From Coffea arabica (lineage: Eukaryota > Streptophyta > Magnoliopsida > Gentianales > Rubiaceae), in contig NC_092323.1 of the NCBI RefSeq assembly GCF_036785885.1, positions 11,292,501-11,356,500 of the forward strand: a stretch of DNA of 64,000 nt. The letters are read 5' to 3'. The position numbers and the translations under genes are program-made. Positions 49,810 to 61,987 of the stretch are shown here, one piece after another. Position 1 is the first letter of the stretch, and every line of letters begins with the position of its first letter. The notes under the pieces were generated by a model that was not told the DNA's origin, ran no database searches, and saw only the letters and a list, made by a program, of their open reading frames with translations.

Positions 49810-52800
49810 ATGAGAACGAAACTCGGGTTCAAGATTGCAGCTTTTTTGTTTCTTGGGTTCTCTTCACTCCTCTTTTCTGCGGACTCCCAACCGACCTCCA
49901 ATGACGCTGAGGTGATGTTGGCTCTCAAGAAGAGCCTCAACCCACCTGAAACTCTTGGTTGGTCTGACCCAGATCCTTGCAAATGGCCTCATGTGGGTTG
50001 CTCAGATGACAAACGGGTTATCCGGATCCAGATAGGAAACCGGAACTTGAAAGGTACACTTCCTCAAAGTCTCTCAAACCTCACTGAACTTGAAAGGCTA
50101 GAACTGCATTGGAACAACATTTCTGGACCTTTGCCAAGCTTAAGAGGGCTGAGTTCACTCCAGGTTCTAATGCTTTCCAACAATCAGTTTACTTCAATTC
50201 CTGCAGATTTTTTTGCTGGGATGACTTCATTGATATCTTGTGAGATTGATAGGAACCCTTTTTCTGCTTGGGAAATTCCTGAAAGTATTAAAAATTCTTC
50301 AGCATTGCAGAATTTCTCAGCAAATAGTGCAAATATAACAGGGAAAATTCCGGGGTTTTTAGGTCCTGATGCTTTTCCTAGCTTGTCACTGTTGCATTTG
50401 GCTCTTAATGACTTGAGTGGTGAACTCCCCTCGAGTTTCTCAGGTTGGCAGCTTGAGTCTCTGTGGCTAAATGGGCAGAATCTTACAGGAACAATTGATG
50501 TGATTCAGAATGTGACATTTTTGAAGGAGGTTTGGTTGCATTCCAATGGATTTTCAGGTCCATTGCCTGAATTTTTGGGTTTGAAGGGTTTGGAGACCTT
50601 GAGTATTAGGGATAATGCCTTTACCGGTCCTGTTCCAGCAAGTTTGGTGAATCTTGAGTCTTTAAAAGTTGTCAATTTGACTAATAATTTATTGCAAGGG
50701 CCAATGCCAAAGTTCAATGATTCGGTTTCTGTGGACATGACTAAGAATACTAATAGCTTCTGTTTGCCAACTCCTGCTGATTGTGATCCTAGAGTGAATA
50801 CATTGCTTTCAGTTGCGAAGTCAATGGATTATCCAAGGAAGTTCGCGGAGAATTGGAAAGGGAATGACCCATGTGCAGACTGGTTCGGGGTTACTTGCAA
50901 CAATGGGAACATTACCATTGTCAATTTTGAGAATATGGGCCTAAGTGGTACTATTTCTCCTGCGTTTTCTTCTCTGAAGTCATTGCAAAGATTGGTTCTT
51001 GCTAACAACAATCTCACCGGTACCATCCCGGAGGAGCTGACTACTTTGTCTGCACTTAGTGAACTAGATGTATCAAACAATAATCTTCATGGTAAAGTTC
51101 CTGCATTTAGGAGTAACTTGGATGTCAAAACAAAAGGGAATCCTGATATTGGGAATGATAAGAGTAATGCCACTTCTCCTGGCACGTCTAGCCCGGGCAC
51201 ATCTGGTTCACCAAGTTCGGGAAGTGATGGTAGTTTGCTTCATCACAAGAAATCCAGGAACTGGATCGGAATTGTGGTGTTTTCTGTAATTGGAGGTATC
51301 TTTGTCCTTTGTTTGATCGGAATAACAGCTTTTTGTTTGTACAGAAGCAAACAACAGCGGTTCAACAGAGTTCAAAGCCCAAATGCCATGGTAATTCATC
51401 CTCATCATTCAGGATCTGATAATGAAAGTGTGAAGATCACAGTTGCAGGATCAAGTGTAAGTGTTGGAGCAATCAGCGACGTTCATACTGTTCATACTAG
51501 TGAAACTAGCGACATTCAAATGGTTGAGGCAGGAAACATGCAGATTTCCATTCAAATACTGAAGAATGTGACGAATAATTTTAGCGAAGAGAATATATTG
51601 GGCCAAGGAGGCTTTGGGACTGTTTACAAAGGTGCACTGCATGATGGAACAGAGATTGCTGTCAAGAGAATGGAGTCTGGTGTGCTTGCTGGGAAAGGGT
51701 TGGATGAGTTTAAGTCTGAGATTGCTGTTTTGACTAAGGTTCGTCATCGACATCTTGTTGCTCTTATTGGATACTGTCTTGATGGAAATGAGAAACTCCT
51801 TGTTTATGAATACATGCCTCAAGGTACATTAAGTAGGCATCTTTTCAACTGGGCAGATGAAGGATTGAAACCACTAGGATGGACTAAGAGGTTAATTATC
51901 GCTCTGGATGTTGCTCGAGGAGTTGAGTACCTACATGGTCTAGCCCATCAAAGCTTCATACACAGGGACCTAAAGCCTTCCAATATTCTACTTGGAGATG
52001 ATATGAGGGCCAAAGTTGGTGATTTTGGACTTGTGCGTCTGGCTCCAGATGGAAAGGGCTCTATTGAAACAAGAATTGCTGGAACATTTGGATATCTGGC
52101 ACCCGAATATGCAGGTAAAATTTCTCCCTGGTTAGTTGCTGATATTATGCAACTGCACTATAACTTCTGTTTAAGTATCAATTTTTTCTTTTCTATTCTA
52201 GAATTTTGTATGACATTCTAACTGTCGCTTGAACCATGTGACACCAGAAGTTGATTGTTTAGTTTCTTGAGTAATTAAGTCTGTCCATGCACCGAGCTGC
52301 ATAAACATTGTCTCTTGTTATCTGTACTATCATCCATTATTCTAAAACTATAACAAGAATAACTTCTTGAAAGCAAAAAACGATCTTATTGTTTGTCATG
52401 ATTATCATAACTTCCATTTTAATCTCATCGAACTACCATGGGCCTGGTCTCAATGCCTTTTAAGGAATCAGCTAGCATAGAAATTATACTTCCGTAGGAC
52501 TTGTTACTCTCAAATTCTACCCTCAGAGAAAGTATCCTTTGCATAAATCTGCTTAGTCTTCCAACTGGAGAGCAAGAATTCTTTTTATCAAGTAGAATAT
52601 AGCATAAACTCAGGGTAGAACAGCATGAAACTTCTTGAATTTTTAGGTAGAGTGCTAAGGCTCTTATTTGACTGCAAGAGGAGAGTCTTAATCTTATGAC
52701 AAGCAAGAGGGTAGAATCTTAAACTCATGTCAAGCCAGAGAATAAAATCTTAGTATTTCTAGCACTATCACAAGCACTCTATCACTGCCAGACTGATTAT

Positions 52801-53463
52801 GCCTGGGCCTCATGTTGAGCATCCTTTCGTACAATTATTGTCTTTTACTGCTCTTGATTATCAGTAAGTTGATGCAACCACTTGGTCAAGTCCATTTGAT
52901 GGATTAACTTGCCTTCCTGTTTCATGCCTTTGCCAGTGACTGGGAGAGTGACCACTAAAGTCGATGTCTTCAGTTTCGGTGTGATCTTAATGGAACTGAT
53001 CACAGGAAGAAAGGCTCTTGATGAAAGCCAACCTGAGGAAAGTGTGCACCTTGTTACATGGTTCCGAAGAGCACAGCTTAACAAGGACATGTTTCGAAAA
53101 GCAATTGACCCATCCATTGACCTTGATGAGGAAACACTAGCCAGCATCAGCACTGTTGCAGAGCTTGCAGGCCACTGCTGTGCAAGGGAACCATATCAAA
53201 GGCCTGAAATGGGGCATGCTGTCAATGTATTATCTTCTCTAGTAGAGCTTTGGAGACCAGCTGCTCAGAATACAGAGGACATATATGGCATTGACCTTGA
53301 AATGTCTCTGCCACAGGCCGTAAAGAAGTGGCAAGCAGAAGGCAGAAGCCATATGGACTCGTCTTCTTCTTCCTACCATCCAAGCTTGGACAACACTCAG
53401 ACTAGCATACCTACCCGACCATATGGATTTGCCGAATCATTTACATCTGCTGATGGTAGGTGA
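49810..53463 (+). CDS. Receptor-like kinase TMK1 (two exons)
   Basis: Plasma-membrane LRR receptor-like kinase of the TMK family, linked to auxin signalling at the cell surface (family knowledge). Exons 49810-52114 and 52937-53463 join in phase 1 across a GT-AG intron of 822 bp, giving 943 aa, the usual length. Order: signal peptide (about 1-27), LRR block ([29 protein letters not shown]), a non-LRR island with cysteines ([12 protein letters not shown]), a second [14 protein letters not shown] block, Ser/Gly linker, transmembrane helix about 485-508, kinase domain from about 590. Kinase motifs: [11 protein letters not shown] (near 600), IAVKRM lysine (near 618), HRDLKPSN (near 720), DFG (738), [11 protein letters not shown]. 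The intron falls right after APEYA. The C-terminus [19 protein letters not shown] is the TMK1 hallmark. No damage seen. Confidence 0.95.
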
Positions 53464-56400
53464 TTGATCACAATTTCCAACAATAGTACCAAGTGGTGAT
53501 TGATTTCTCCTGTTCATTCCATTTTCCTCTTCCTCACTGTAAGTTTATGTAACCCTCAGCTTGTTGATCCATTTTTTACTATTTTTGGAAGTCACAACAA
53601 CCTCTTCAGTTGATGTAGTCTGGACATCTTAGATTGTTGTTGGAGTTTTGGCAATGTGATTGAAAAGCTTCTGAAGTTCTCTTTTTCTAAGTGTCTGATA
53701 TATAGCATATCTGGTTTCCCTTAAAAACTGTCAACTGACTTGTGATCTCCTTGAGGCTTCTCAAAGGACTATATTTTGTAACGTCAGGGGTCTCTCTCTT
53801 AAAAACCATAGGTCTTCTCATAATGCCCTGGAATGCCGAGAGACAGGTATCAGTGGTCCAGTATTAAACAACTAATGCTGGTGGGATGATTGAATTGGAG
53901 TGAAAAAAGATTGCTGAAATGATTTCAACAATACAAAGTAGCTTTCAGTAAAAGGCCTGTTGGATGAGGTGCTATAATGATAGCAGCAGCAGGGTGAAAT
54001 TACTCCACTGGTCGTTTCCTTTTTCTTCCAAATGGTCCCAGAAAGATTGTTATCTCGAGTATTTCATATTTGTATCGATCATGTGAATGCTTTTCATCAA
54101 CACGCTGGTCCTACGTCTTCCTTTATTCGTAAATGCTCTAATTTACCTGTTCATTGGGAAATTGTTGCAAGGTAAATTCAAGTTGACAAGCAAATAATGC
54201 TCTTCAGGACAGAACAGGCATCTTTTGAGGACAAGGAAAAGGAAGAGTTTACTTGTTTCAAGCGCAAACTTATAGTCCATGTAAATTTCTGGATTTCACA
54301 TACACAAGTAATTCGACATTACAGAGTGAACATCATTAAGAAAATGTTCTACAAAAAAATCCGCGAAAAACAGACAAAATAGTGTAATCCATCTTCCAGA
54401 ATCCAGATTGAGTCTTACTGAAAACTTTCTGCTGTCAAGAAAAACGGCGATGCATCTATACTTGCTGCTGAATACGTGCAAACTGGTTCTTTGTGCTAAA
54501 TAATTCTCTCCCAAATCATAACTAAAAGCCTCTACATATAACTTAAGACCTAAAGTAGATTAGAAGCATTCTTCAAACACTAATTAAACGCAGATGCATA
54601 AATTTGTTATAGAGTTCCAGTAGACACGAAGCAACTAAATTTCATGAACATTGCTTTGTGATTTCTTTCTTTGATTTTCATATTCGCATTCTGTTTTAAC
54701 TTCTATTCCATACCGGTGGCCAAGAAATAGTTTCCATTTTGAGATAAATAGCTTCACTGGCAAATCAGCTGTTGTTTTCCTCTATCTTTACTTAGTCATC
54801 AAGCTTCTTCATGTTCTAAAGCATCTGAGTTGGTACCAAACCAAACAGAACAAATAAAGGAGTTTTGTCTCGTGGGGTCTCTCAATCCAATACCAGACAA
54901 AGAGAAAAATAGCTGCCTGGGGGGACTCACCATGTCTGATAAAAAACATGTGAATGTGAGCGCTGTGTTGTGCTGTTGCTGTCGTCTGTACAACGCATGG
55001 ATTCTCATTTTGGTTACGAATTATGCAGGCATTTCTGGGCTGTCTGTGATCTGTTGCTTTCCTCTGTTTTTAAAGATTGTTTTGTGTTACGAGATCATAG
55101 GAAATGCTTTAAAATTGTGGGCGTCAACCACAGCAAAGGTTTTCCCACATGCAGCTCAACCTGCCGCTCTCAAGTCTGAACTCATCAAACTTCCACGTAT
55201 TGTTAATTATCATCACAATCTATGAGAGCTAAAGTCCACTAACTTACATGAATCGTCGTATATTGTGCATGCAGCAAGAAAAAGATGTACTTATCCAGAG
55301 AAATGGAAAAATCAGCGAAAACTAAAGAAACATTTGGAAGGATGATGTAATACTCTAAAACCTTGTTCCTTTTTTATTTTTTTGTTTCTCTCTGGAATCA
55401 TATCAAAATAATATTCTCAATTTTCACGAGCTTGTTAACGTTTTTATAATGATTATGAAGTGTTACATGAGGAGGGCATTTGATCCGTATAAAATACAAG
55501 GAAAATCCTATATTAAGCGACAGAAAACAAACTAATGGATAACTTATCTTCTTGAATTTAAGAATTTCCATATTTGTGTCTACGAATATCGTGATTTAGA
55601 ATCGTTATAATATTATAAGTGGAACTTTGACAATTCTAACTTCAAATCTAGCTGGAGGGGGAAAATATGAAGAAGAAGAAGAAGAAGAAGAAGAGCGTTA
55701 GGTCATAGGACTGAATTGTAGTTGTGCAAAACTTTCCTCAGATACAAATATTTTCAAATAGGCCGTAAAGAATTTTAGTCCTAATTAAACATATTTTCTT
55801 GCTATTATTGGGTGTAGAATAGGAATGATGGAATCTTCCCACGTGATTTATCAAAAGTTACTTTAATTTGCTGATTGTGATTGATCAATTTTAACAAAAT
55901 CTAGAACAATAGAGAATTCAATATTAGTATCAATTTATGGATTAATTTTTTATTCAGTGTCAGTATCATAATTTTTTTTATTATTAGTTATTTATCAATC
56001 TAATCCTTATTCAGTTTTTGAGGTCTCGTGCCTTTCAGAAAGGGAAAAACAGAAAAAGAACTCTTTGGTGGGCCAGCCGGTTCCGGTGTTTCCGCAAGAT
56101 ATCTAGAAAACGATGACTAATTTTCCCTCCGAGTAAAATAAAACTGGACCCATTTTATTTTTCCTGCTGCCAGAATATTAAACGCAAATTTGAGTAATGG
56201 GAGGAATTGAAGAAAGGAAACTAAGAAAATCTCTAGAAGCGATAAAGATGGAATTGACAACTTTTCTATGATATCAACATCGAAGATTTATATATTTCAC
56301 CCAACGCTAGTTTCTTGCCTTTTGCATTTTTATAGTGATGGGGTGGAGATTCCAGAAAGTTTTAGTCAATATAGGATTGTTGTCAAATCCTTTTATATAT

Positions 56401-57632
56401 ATATATTTTGTAAGTGAAAATTTTTGAGCTCAATATCTCCTACAGTCCTGCTAACAACCTCTCGCACCTCATCATCTAACCCAACCCTCCTCCATCAAAT
56501 TTATTTAAGCAGAGTACTTCTGAATTTGTGAAGAGAATAAAATACAATTGTTTAAAAGTGTTTTTTTTAAATATCTTAATAAAAAAGTTTAATGACGAGT
56601 ATAAGGATAAATCTTTTTTACACTGATGCTATAATCCTAAATTATATGTGATTGTTTTTTATTTGGCTTGTACTTGTGAATTATGTAGTAAAAGCTAGTA
56701 ATAGAAGTCTATAAAGCAACTGGCTAAGCAAAAAAACACTCGAAAGCAACTTGAATTAACACAATTCAAGGAGTAGAACACAAGAAATTGCTTAAAGATT
56801 GGATTGAATGAAAGAAACATGAAAATGGAAACTTTGCTGTATGTCATCCATGTCTTCTGCGCAACTATCACAGCCGTGAAACAGGGAAACCATTTTCTCA
56901 AGAAAGACGTGGACAGAACATGTAATTTGTCCTGAAGCCATTTGACGGGAAAATTTTCTTTCTATCATGGAGTAAGGTTTGGATTAGACAGAAAAAATAT
57001 ACATGCATAATTACGTTCGGTATTATCTTTTTTTCCCCTTCTTCTTTTTTTTTTCAATCTGTGGACGCGGATGTTAATATCCATAACATATATAACTATC
57101 ACCTTAGGTTGCTTTTATGCCCAGGTAAAAACTTGTTTTTTTGTTCTCCATTTTGGCTTGAGTTGAATCACTTTGAATAGGATTTATATGTTAATCGTAA
57201 TTAAAATGTAGCAATTTTATGTTGGTTTGGATCAACTACATGACAAGTCTATTTGTTGGCCTTTGATAAGTGAAATAGCCCCATTTGAACGAATAAGGAC
57301 TACACAGTTATATTTGGATTATATTTGTTATCAATCTTATTTAAAACACCAATCATATGATCGTGCTAAGGATTTTTCTAATGGATTAATACAACTAGTA
57401 TTCATCTAACCTATCATATATACACATACTAATAATTATTATTGTCTCTTGCATTTATATACTTTTCCTATTGAATGTTGCCTACATTCCTTTGTATTTA
57501 TTTACTTTTCTTAATTAATCTTATATTTTAAAACATATAACACCTGAAATATATTTTAATGAGTGCTCTATGAGCACCCGTTATACTAAACTGAACTAAC
57601 GGTATGTAGATATTCTATAATTATTACTAGAA
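53464..57632. other. Intergenic downstream of TMK1
   Basis: The first few hundred bases are probably TMK1 3' UTR. No gene is supported beyond. The frame 54830-55225 (+) has Cys runs and hydrophobic stretches but no family. Otherwise AT-rich. Confidence 0.45.
55668..55694. repeat. (GAA)n microsatellite
   Basis: About nine GAA/AAG units. Confidence 0.95.
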
Positions 57633-59429
57633 CTAGGGGGAGTGTCCGCACACCGCGCGGGTGTTTGGTATATGTGGTTAAAGAATTGTTTTCGTTGAAC
57701 TAAAAATAGTACACTATGCGACATAATTAGAGGCAGGTACGATTACGAGACAAACAACATAAGAACCATCTAATATTAGAATCAGCAAGTTCCCCAAGAC
57801 AAATAAGTAGATGCAACAAATTCCCAAAAATGTACGGACGAATAGGTTTCCCATGATTCAGATAGATAATAGAGTAGTTCAAAAGGACGTTATGTATGTC
57901 CACTTATTTAGTGATAGTAATAGTAGTAAAATCTTTTAGATGCTGTAATAGGCAGCATTCAGATACGTTGCTACTTGGTGGTTTCTTCATTTTGTTTTGC
58001 AGGGGTTGTACCACTGGTTCCTTCACTGGACTTTATAGACGGTGAGGGTGCCAAAGTGGTTGAGCTGTCTCTTTTCTTTGTCTCCACTGCTTGTATTGCA
58101 ACATCCATTTGTGTTCCTTTAGAGTTGAGGTCCGGGTTGTCGGCAACTTCAGTTGTGCTTATTGCACTTCCGGTATTCCAAGATGCAGATGTTGTTCCGT
58201 AGTGACAAATATTAGAAAACCACACAAATGACTTGATACCCAGAAAGCTAACCTTATTCCGGAAACCCCACCGAGAGCTTTTTCTTGTTGTTATCCCGAA
58301 CCTATAACATTATAAGGAAACCAGTCAAATTACAGAGGCCTTCTAAATTTGTGAAAAAATTGTATGTTGCAGCTAAATTACAAGGGTCAAGTGTCAAATT
58401 TTAGGAATTAAGCACACATCGACGCCACACACGGCCCAAACCACCCACATGAACGACAAAATTGCGGGAAAAATCTTATTTCAAGCTGAACCACTAGGAG
58501 TAGCTGTGGCTAAAGAACATTCTGAGATGCTCGGTAGAAAAGCATAAAAAATAGCCCAAATCCCAAAATATTAAAAGGGTGAAACTGAAGAAGACGAAAG
58601 AGGAGGCATTGAAATAAGCATAATCAATGCGCAGGCATTTGGGCATTAACATACAAACGCTTGGTTATTTAATTGAGGCTATAATGTCAAAGAAATGGGG
58701 TCTTTCGGACATGAGCTCGGATGAGAGGGGAAAGGAAGAGGCATGGAAAATCCCAATCCCTGAAGCTGAAAGGGGGGAAATAATAAACCCATGTTTATGG
58801 CTGTTAAATTCAGGCATAAATGACAGCAAAATAGTGGAGTTCACACCTGAGAGAGGATGAAAAGACAAGCTGGGGATCAGGACGGTAAAGCTAACAATAT
58901 CATGAGACAACATCCAAAGAATACAAAAACTAATACCCAGATGCAAACATGAAGCTATCCGGAAAGCTCATGAAACATTAGGCAACAGTGGCCAAGAACA
59001 GCGGGGAAAAAGGCTGTTCAAGTTACAGATACAAACGGTTGTCTGTGAGAGCGGCCAAGACTCATTTTAGACAATTTCAGTCAAAGCGCGAGTCCCAAAC
59101 GGCTGTCTGCGGCTCAAGAGCTGAACGTGTGCTGTGTAAAGGCCATTTCAGTAATTACCCAAACCCATATGCTTATATGAGTTGTACCAAAAGCAACAAA
59201 TGGTTCCAGATTAATTGCACATACCATAAATACCCAAACACGCAACCACATTTAAAGTTTTAAATGTCTATAAAGGAGGCCATTTCGGTTAATATACCCA
59301 ATCACACTTACTTGTACCTTCAGCTTGCAAAACACTTCATAATATAAGGAATTCCCAAAAAGTCCCTACCTATGCGGTTGAAATTCAACCTACTCTTTGA
59401 TCAAAACTCAATCTTATATAGTATAAGGA
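57633..59429 (-). mobile_element. Candidate non-autonomous Helitron
   Basis: On the minus strand it begins TCCTTATACTATATAAG at 59429, preceded by A. It ends CTCCCCCTAG at 57633, followed by T, which fits Helitron insertion between A and T with 5'-TC and 3'-CTRR ends. A GC-rich hairpin (CACCCGCGCGGTG) lies about 15 nt before the end, also typical. No Rep/helicase frame is present. An 84-codon frame (58225-57971) may be a captured gene tail. Confidence 0.5.
57971..58225 (-). pseudogene. Ser/Thr-rich gene tail inside the Helitron candidate
   Basis: An 84-codon frame rich in Ser, Thr and Lys (GTQMDVAIQAVETKKRDS, SSEGTSGTTPAKQNEE) ending at a stop. It reads like the C-terminal tail of a larger protein. 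Helitrons often carry replication-protein-A-like genes, so an RPA tail is one guess, but no OB-fold is visible and I cannot confirm it. A possible upstream exon lies near 58305-58250. Confidence 0.25.
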
Positions 59430-60722
59430 TACGTAGGGTAGGCTATCTTTTCTCTTTTTAATTTTTGCACTTTTATATATTCACCAAAAGAGAAAAAGGA
59501 TATCCATATATGACCCGTAAGAAAATTCATGTACACTTTATACCAACAAAAGATCAAGACGCCCCTTCTCACCTTCTGATGCGACTTATTAATTGGTTGC
59601 ACGATATTCGCAAGTAAACAATCAAGCTGTTCTTGTTCAAGGAAGTTTTAAAATTGGTTTTTAACAGCATCAAAAGTTATCTAATACTGTTCTTGTCCAA
59701 ATATATTTGCTTACATCATCATTACAATTTTCAATACACCTTTTTATCTTCCCAATTACCTTTTTATCTCATATACATCACATCACAAAAAGTGTTACAG
59801 TAAAAATATCTCAAATAACTTACAATCCAAACACACTAACTTAGTACTATCTCACCTCAATTTTTTTTTTCCTTTTATTTCTGTCAACAAAATTTTGATC
59901 AATTTGTGTGGACCCTTCTACTTTGTTCGGTTTTTGGGTACAACCTTAGCATGATTCAATCGTTCAAAAGCGGGAAAGACTGCACTTATTCAAAAGCAAT
60001 GGGTCAAAACTTAGCCGTGTTATCATCCCGGTGCAAAGTTGTTTAATTTGAGCCTATTGAGACTACAGTAGATAGAATAGTGTACCATTTTTCTTAAATC
60101 AAGGTGGAAACCCATATAGTTGAATGGAATATTCAACAATTGCATTTCCTGGGGGTCCATTAAGCAAAGATAATTATAGTTATTTGAATACTTAAAGTTT
60201 TAAACCATTATTAAGAGGACAATACAACCAAGAAAAGAACGTTAAACATCAAGGGTCCCTAGATAAGACCGGAATGTTCATTCTCGCAAGAAAAAAATGG
60301 CTTCTACAGAGGTGCAGTTGTATATTTAGATAGTATTTGCAAATTGCAAAAGACGTGGGGATACTGAATTACCCAAAAAGAGAAAAAGAGGCAGATAAAT
60401 GGTTTTGTCATTTGGAACTTGTATGACCTGTCGATATAAACTATGGCCAATTTGTTCATAGGCGCCTGGCCAAATAGAACTCACAGATTCCTATAAGGAA
60501 AGTACTAATGGATTATAGTCAGAAATTAATTATGGTGAGTATAATAATGTATATTTTGACAATAATTTGTTTGCAAATGGGTGAATTTGGAGCCTTCCTA
60601 CTATCGATACCTCCAATTTGGGAATTGAGGGGAAATTGTCTCTTATGATCACAAGAAAAGAAAAGACATACAAAAGTATTTTGTTAATTCGTAGGATTAT
60701 GTGTTAATAGAAATGAAATATC
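59430..60722. other. Intergenic, no recognised gene
   Basis: AT-rich. A MITE relic near 59770-59840 (gtgttacagtaaaaatatctc, acaatccaaacacac) resembles family 1. No coding frame is supported. Confidence 0.45.
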
Positions 60723-60943
60723 GGCCCCATTTGGCAAGTGAGTTTTTTGGATATTTGTCTAAAATTTTACTGTAACTTACTGTAAAAGTTGTAGAAAAAA
60801 TTTTTGAAATATGTAAATTTTTGGATATTTTGAAATGTATAGCTTAAAAATTTTGAAAATTTTTTTGAGATTACTGTAATTAAAGTTGTTAAAAAACTTG
60901 TAACAAACAAATTTGGCCAAAAATTTGCTTGTCAAACAAGGCC
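60723..60943. mobile_element. MITE, family 2
   Basis: Begins GGCCCCATTTGGCAAGTGAG and, read back from 60943, GGCCTTGTTTGACAAGC. The 221-bp interior is A/T-rich with actgtaa motifs. No clear target duplication. Confidence 0.65.
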
Positions 60944-61470
60944 ACCCTTTTTCTTTGTACAGAACGATGATTTATCTTTTTTTTTTTTGTAAGAAAAAAG
61001 TTTAGATGCATTCGGCTCCAATCACCATTACGAACCATATATAAGTCGCTCAGAGTTATTATATTGATAGTGAGATTTACCTACTTTCTTATCTCTTTTC
61101 TTTTTAGTAAAAGAGGTCTACTATAATGCCAATTCGGCATTCATTCGTTGGAAACTAATTCGCAGATAAACAATTCACCATTAAAGAATGCTTATTTTGC
61201 TCTTTGGGACACTTACTTCTCAATAAATATTCATTCATTGGCTTTTAGAACTATCCGAATTTTAAATTTTTGTCTACACTTGGGAATTTGCACTGTAGTA
61301 CAAAATAACAAATGGTGAAAAGTTGGCAGGACTGTAAAGAAGGAAAAGGAAAGAAACAAAACAAAGACAGACGGCAATCTGAATGGTAAAACAATTACAA
61401 AGAAAAATTAGTATTAGTTTACCAGATCAGCTCCCACTGTCCTATGCATGAGCCCTGACTGGGTCTTCCA

Positions 61471-61720
61471 GTCAAACACCTTGAGCCGACTGCAAAATTT
61501 CAATATCTAATTAAAATACGAAACATTTGCCAGCATGCGCTGCGCTGCCCATCGTGAACAATTGGACTCTTATTTTCAAACCTTCAACGGTCAACATTCA
61601 AATACTACAACGTACATCGCTTTATTATTCTCGTCTATGATTTTGAACAATTCCCTCTTTTCCCCTACCTATTCCTACCTTTGAGTCTTTGACCTCAATA
61701 ATTTGATGCCCGTATAAAAA
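61471..61720 (+). promoter_or_regulatory. Promoter of the U-box gene: three W-box cores and TATA box
   Basis: A TATA box (TATAAAAA) lies at 61713-61720, about 270 bp before the ATG. TTGACC W-boxes lie at 61689-61694 (+) and 61589-61594 (minus), and a TTGAC core at 61471-61475 (minus). W-boxes bind WRKY factors, and clusters are typical of elicitor-responsive U-box genes (family knowledge). Confidence 0.6.
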
Positions 61721-61987
61721 CGCTGATTCTCGTAATACACACGCAGAAAACACAAACGAATCACCTAACCCATTAAACCTTCATCGTCCTATTTCTTTAT
61801 TGCAGAAGCATACATATATATCCAACTCCCTCAAGCAATCCGCCTTATATGTTATCTTCTATATTGTAAACTTCATTGTGAATAGGGCGTTATCTGGCCT
61901 ATTCTTGCAAGCAAGCAAGAAATCACATTATTACAATTTGTTTTCTTTTGCTCTCATTGATTTGGTGTAGTACTTTCAAGCTTCAGC

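Noticed and set aside
49686-49982. Minus-strand frames over the TMK1 5' end
   Set aside because: Shadows of the TMK1 coding strand, with no independent signal.
52425-52706. Minus-strand frame inside the TMK1 intron
   Set aside because: No domain or splice support; ordinary intron sequence.
54830-55225. 131-codon plus-strand frame with Cys and hydrophobic stretches
   Set aside because: No recognisable domain, no promoter or splice context, and an overlapping frame on the other strand is equally open.
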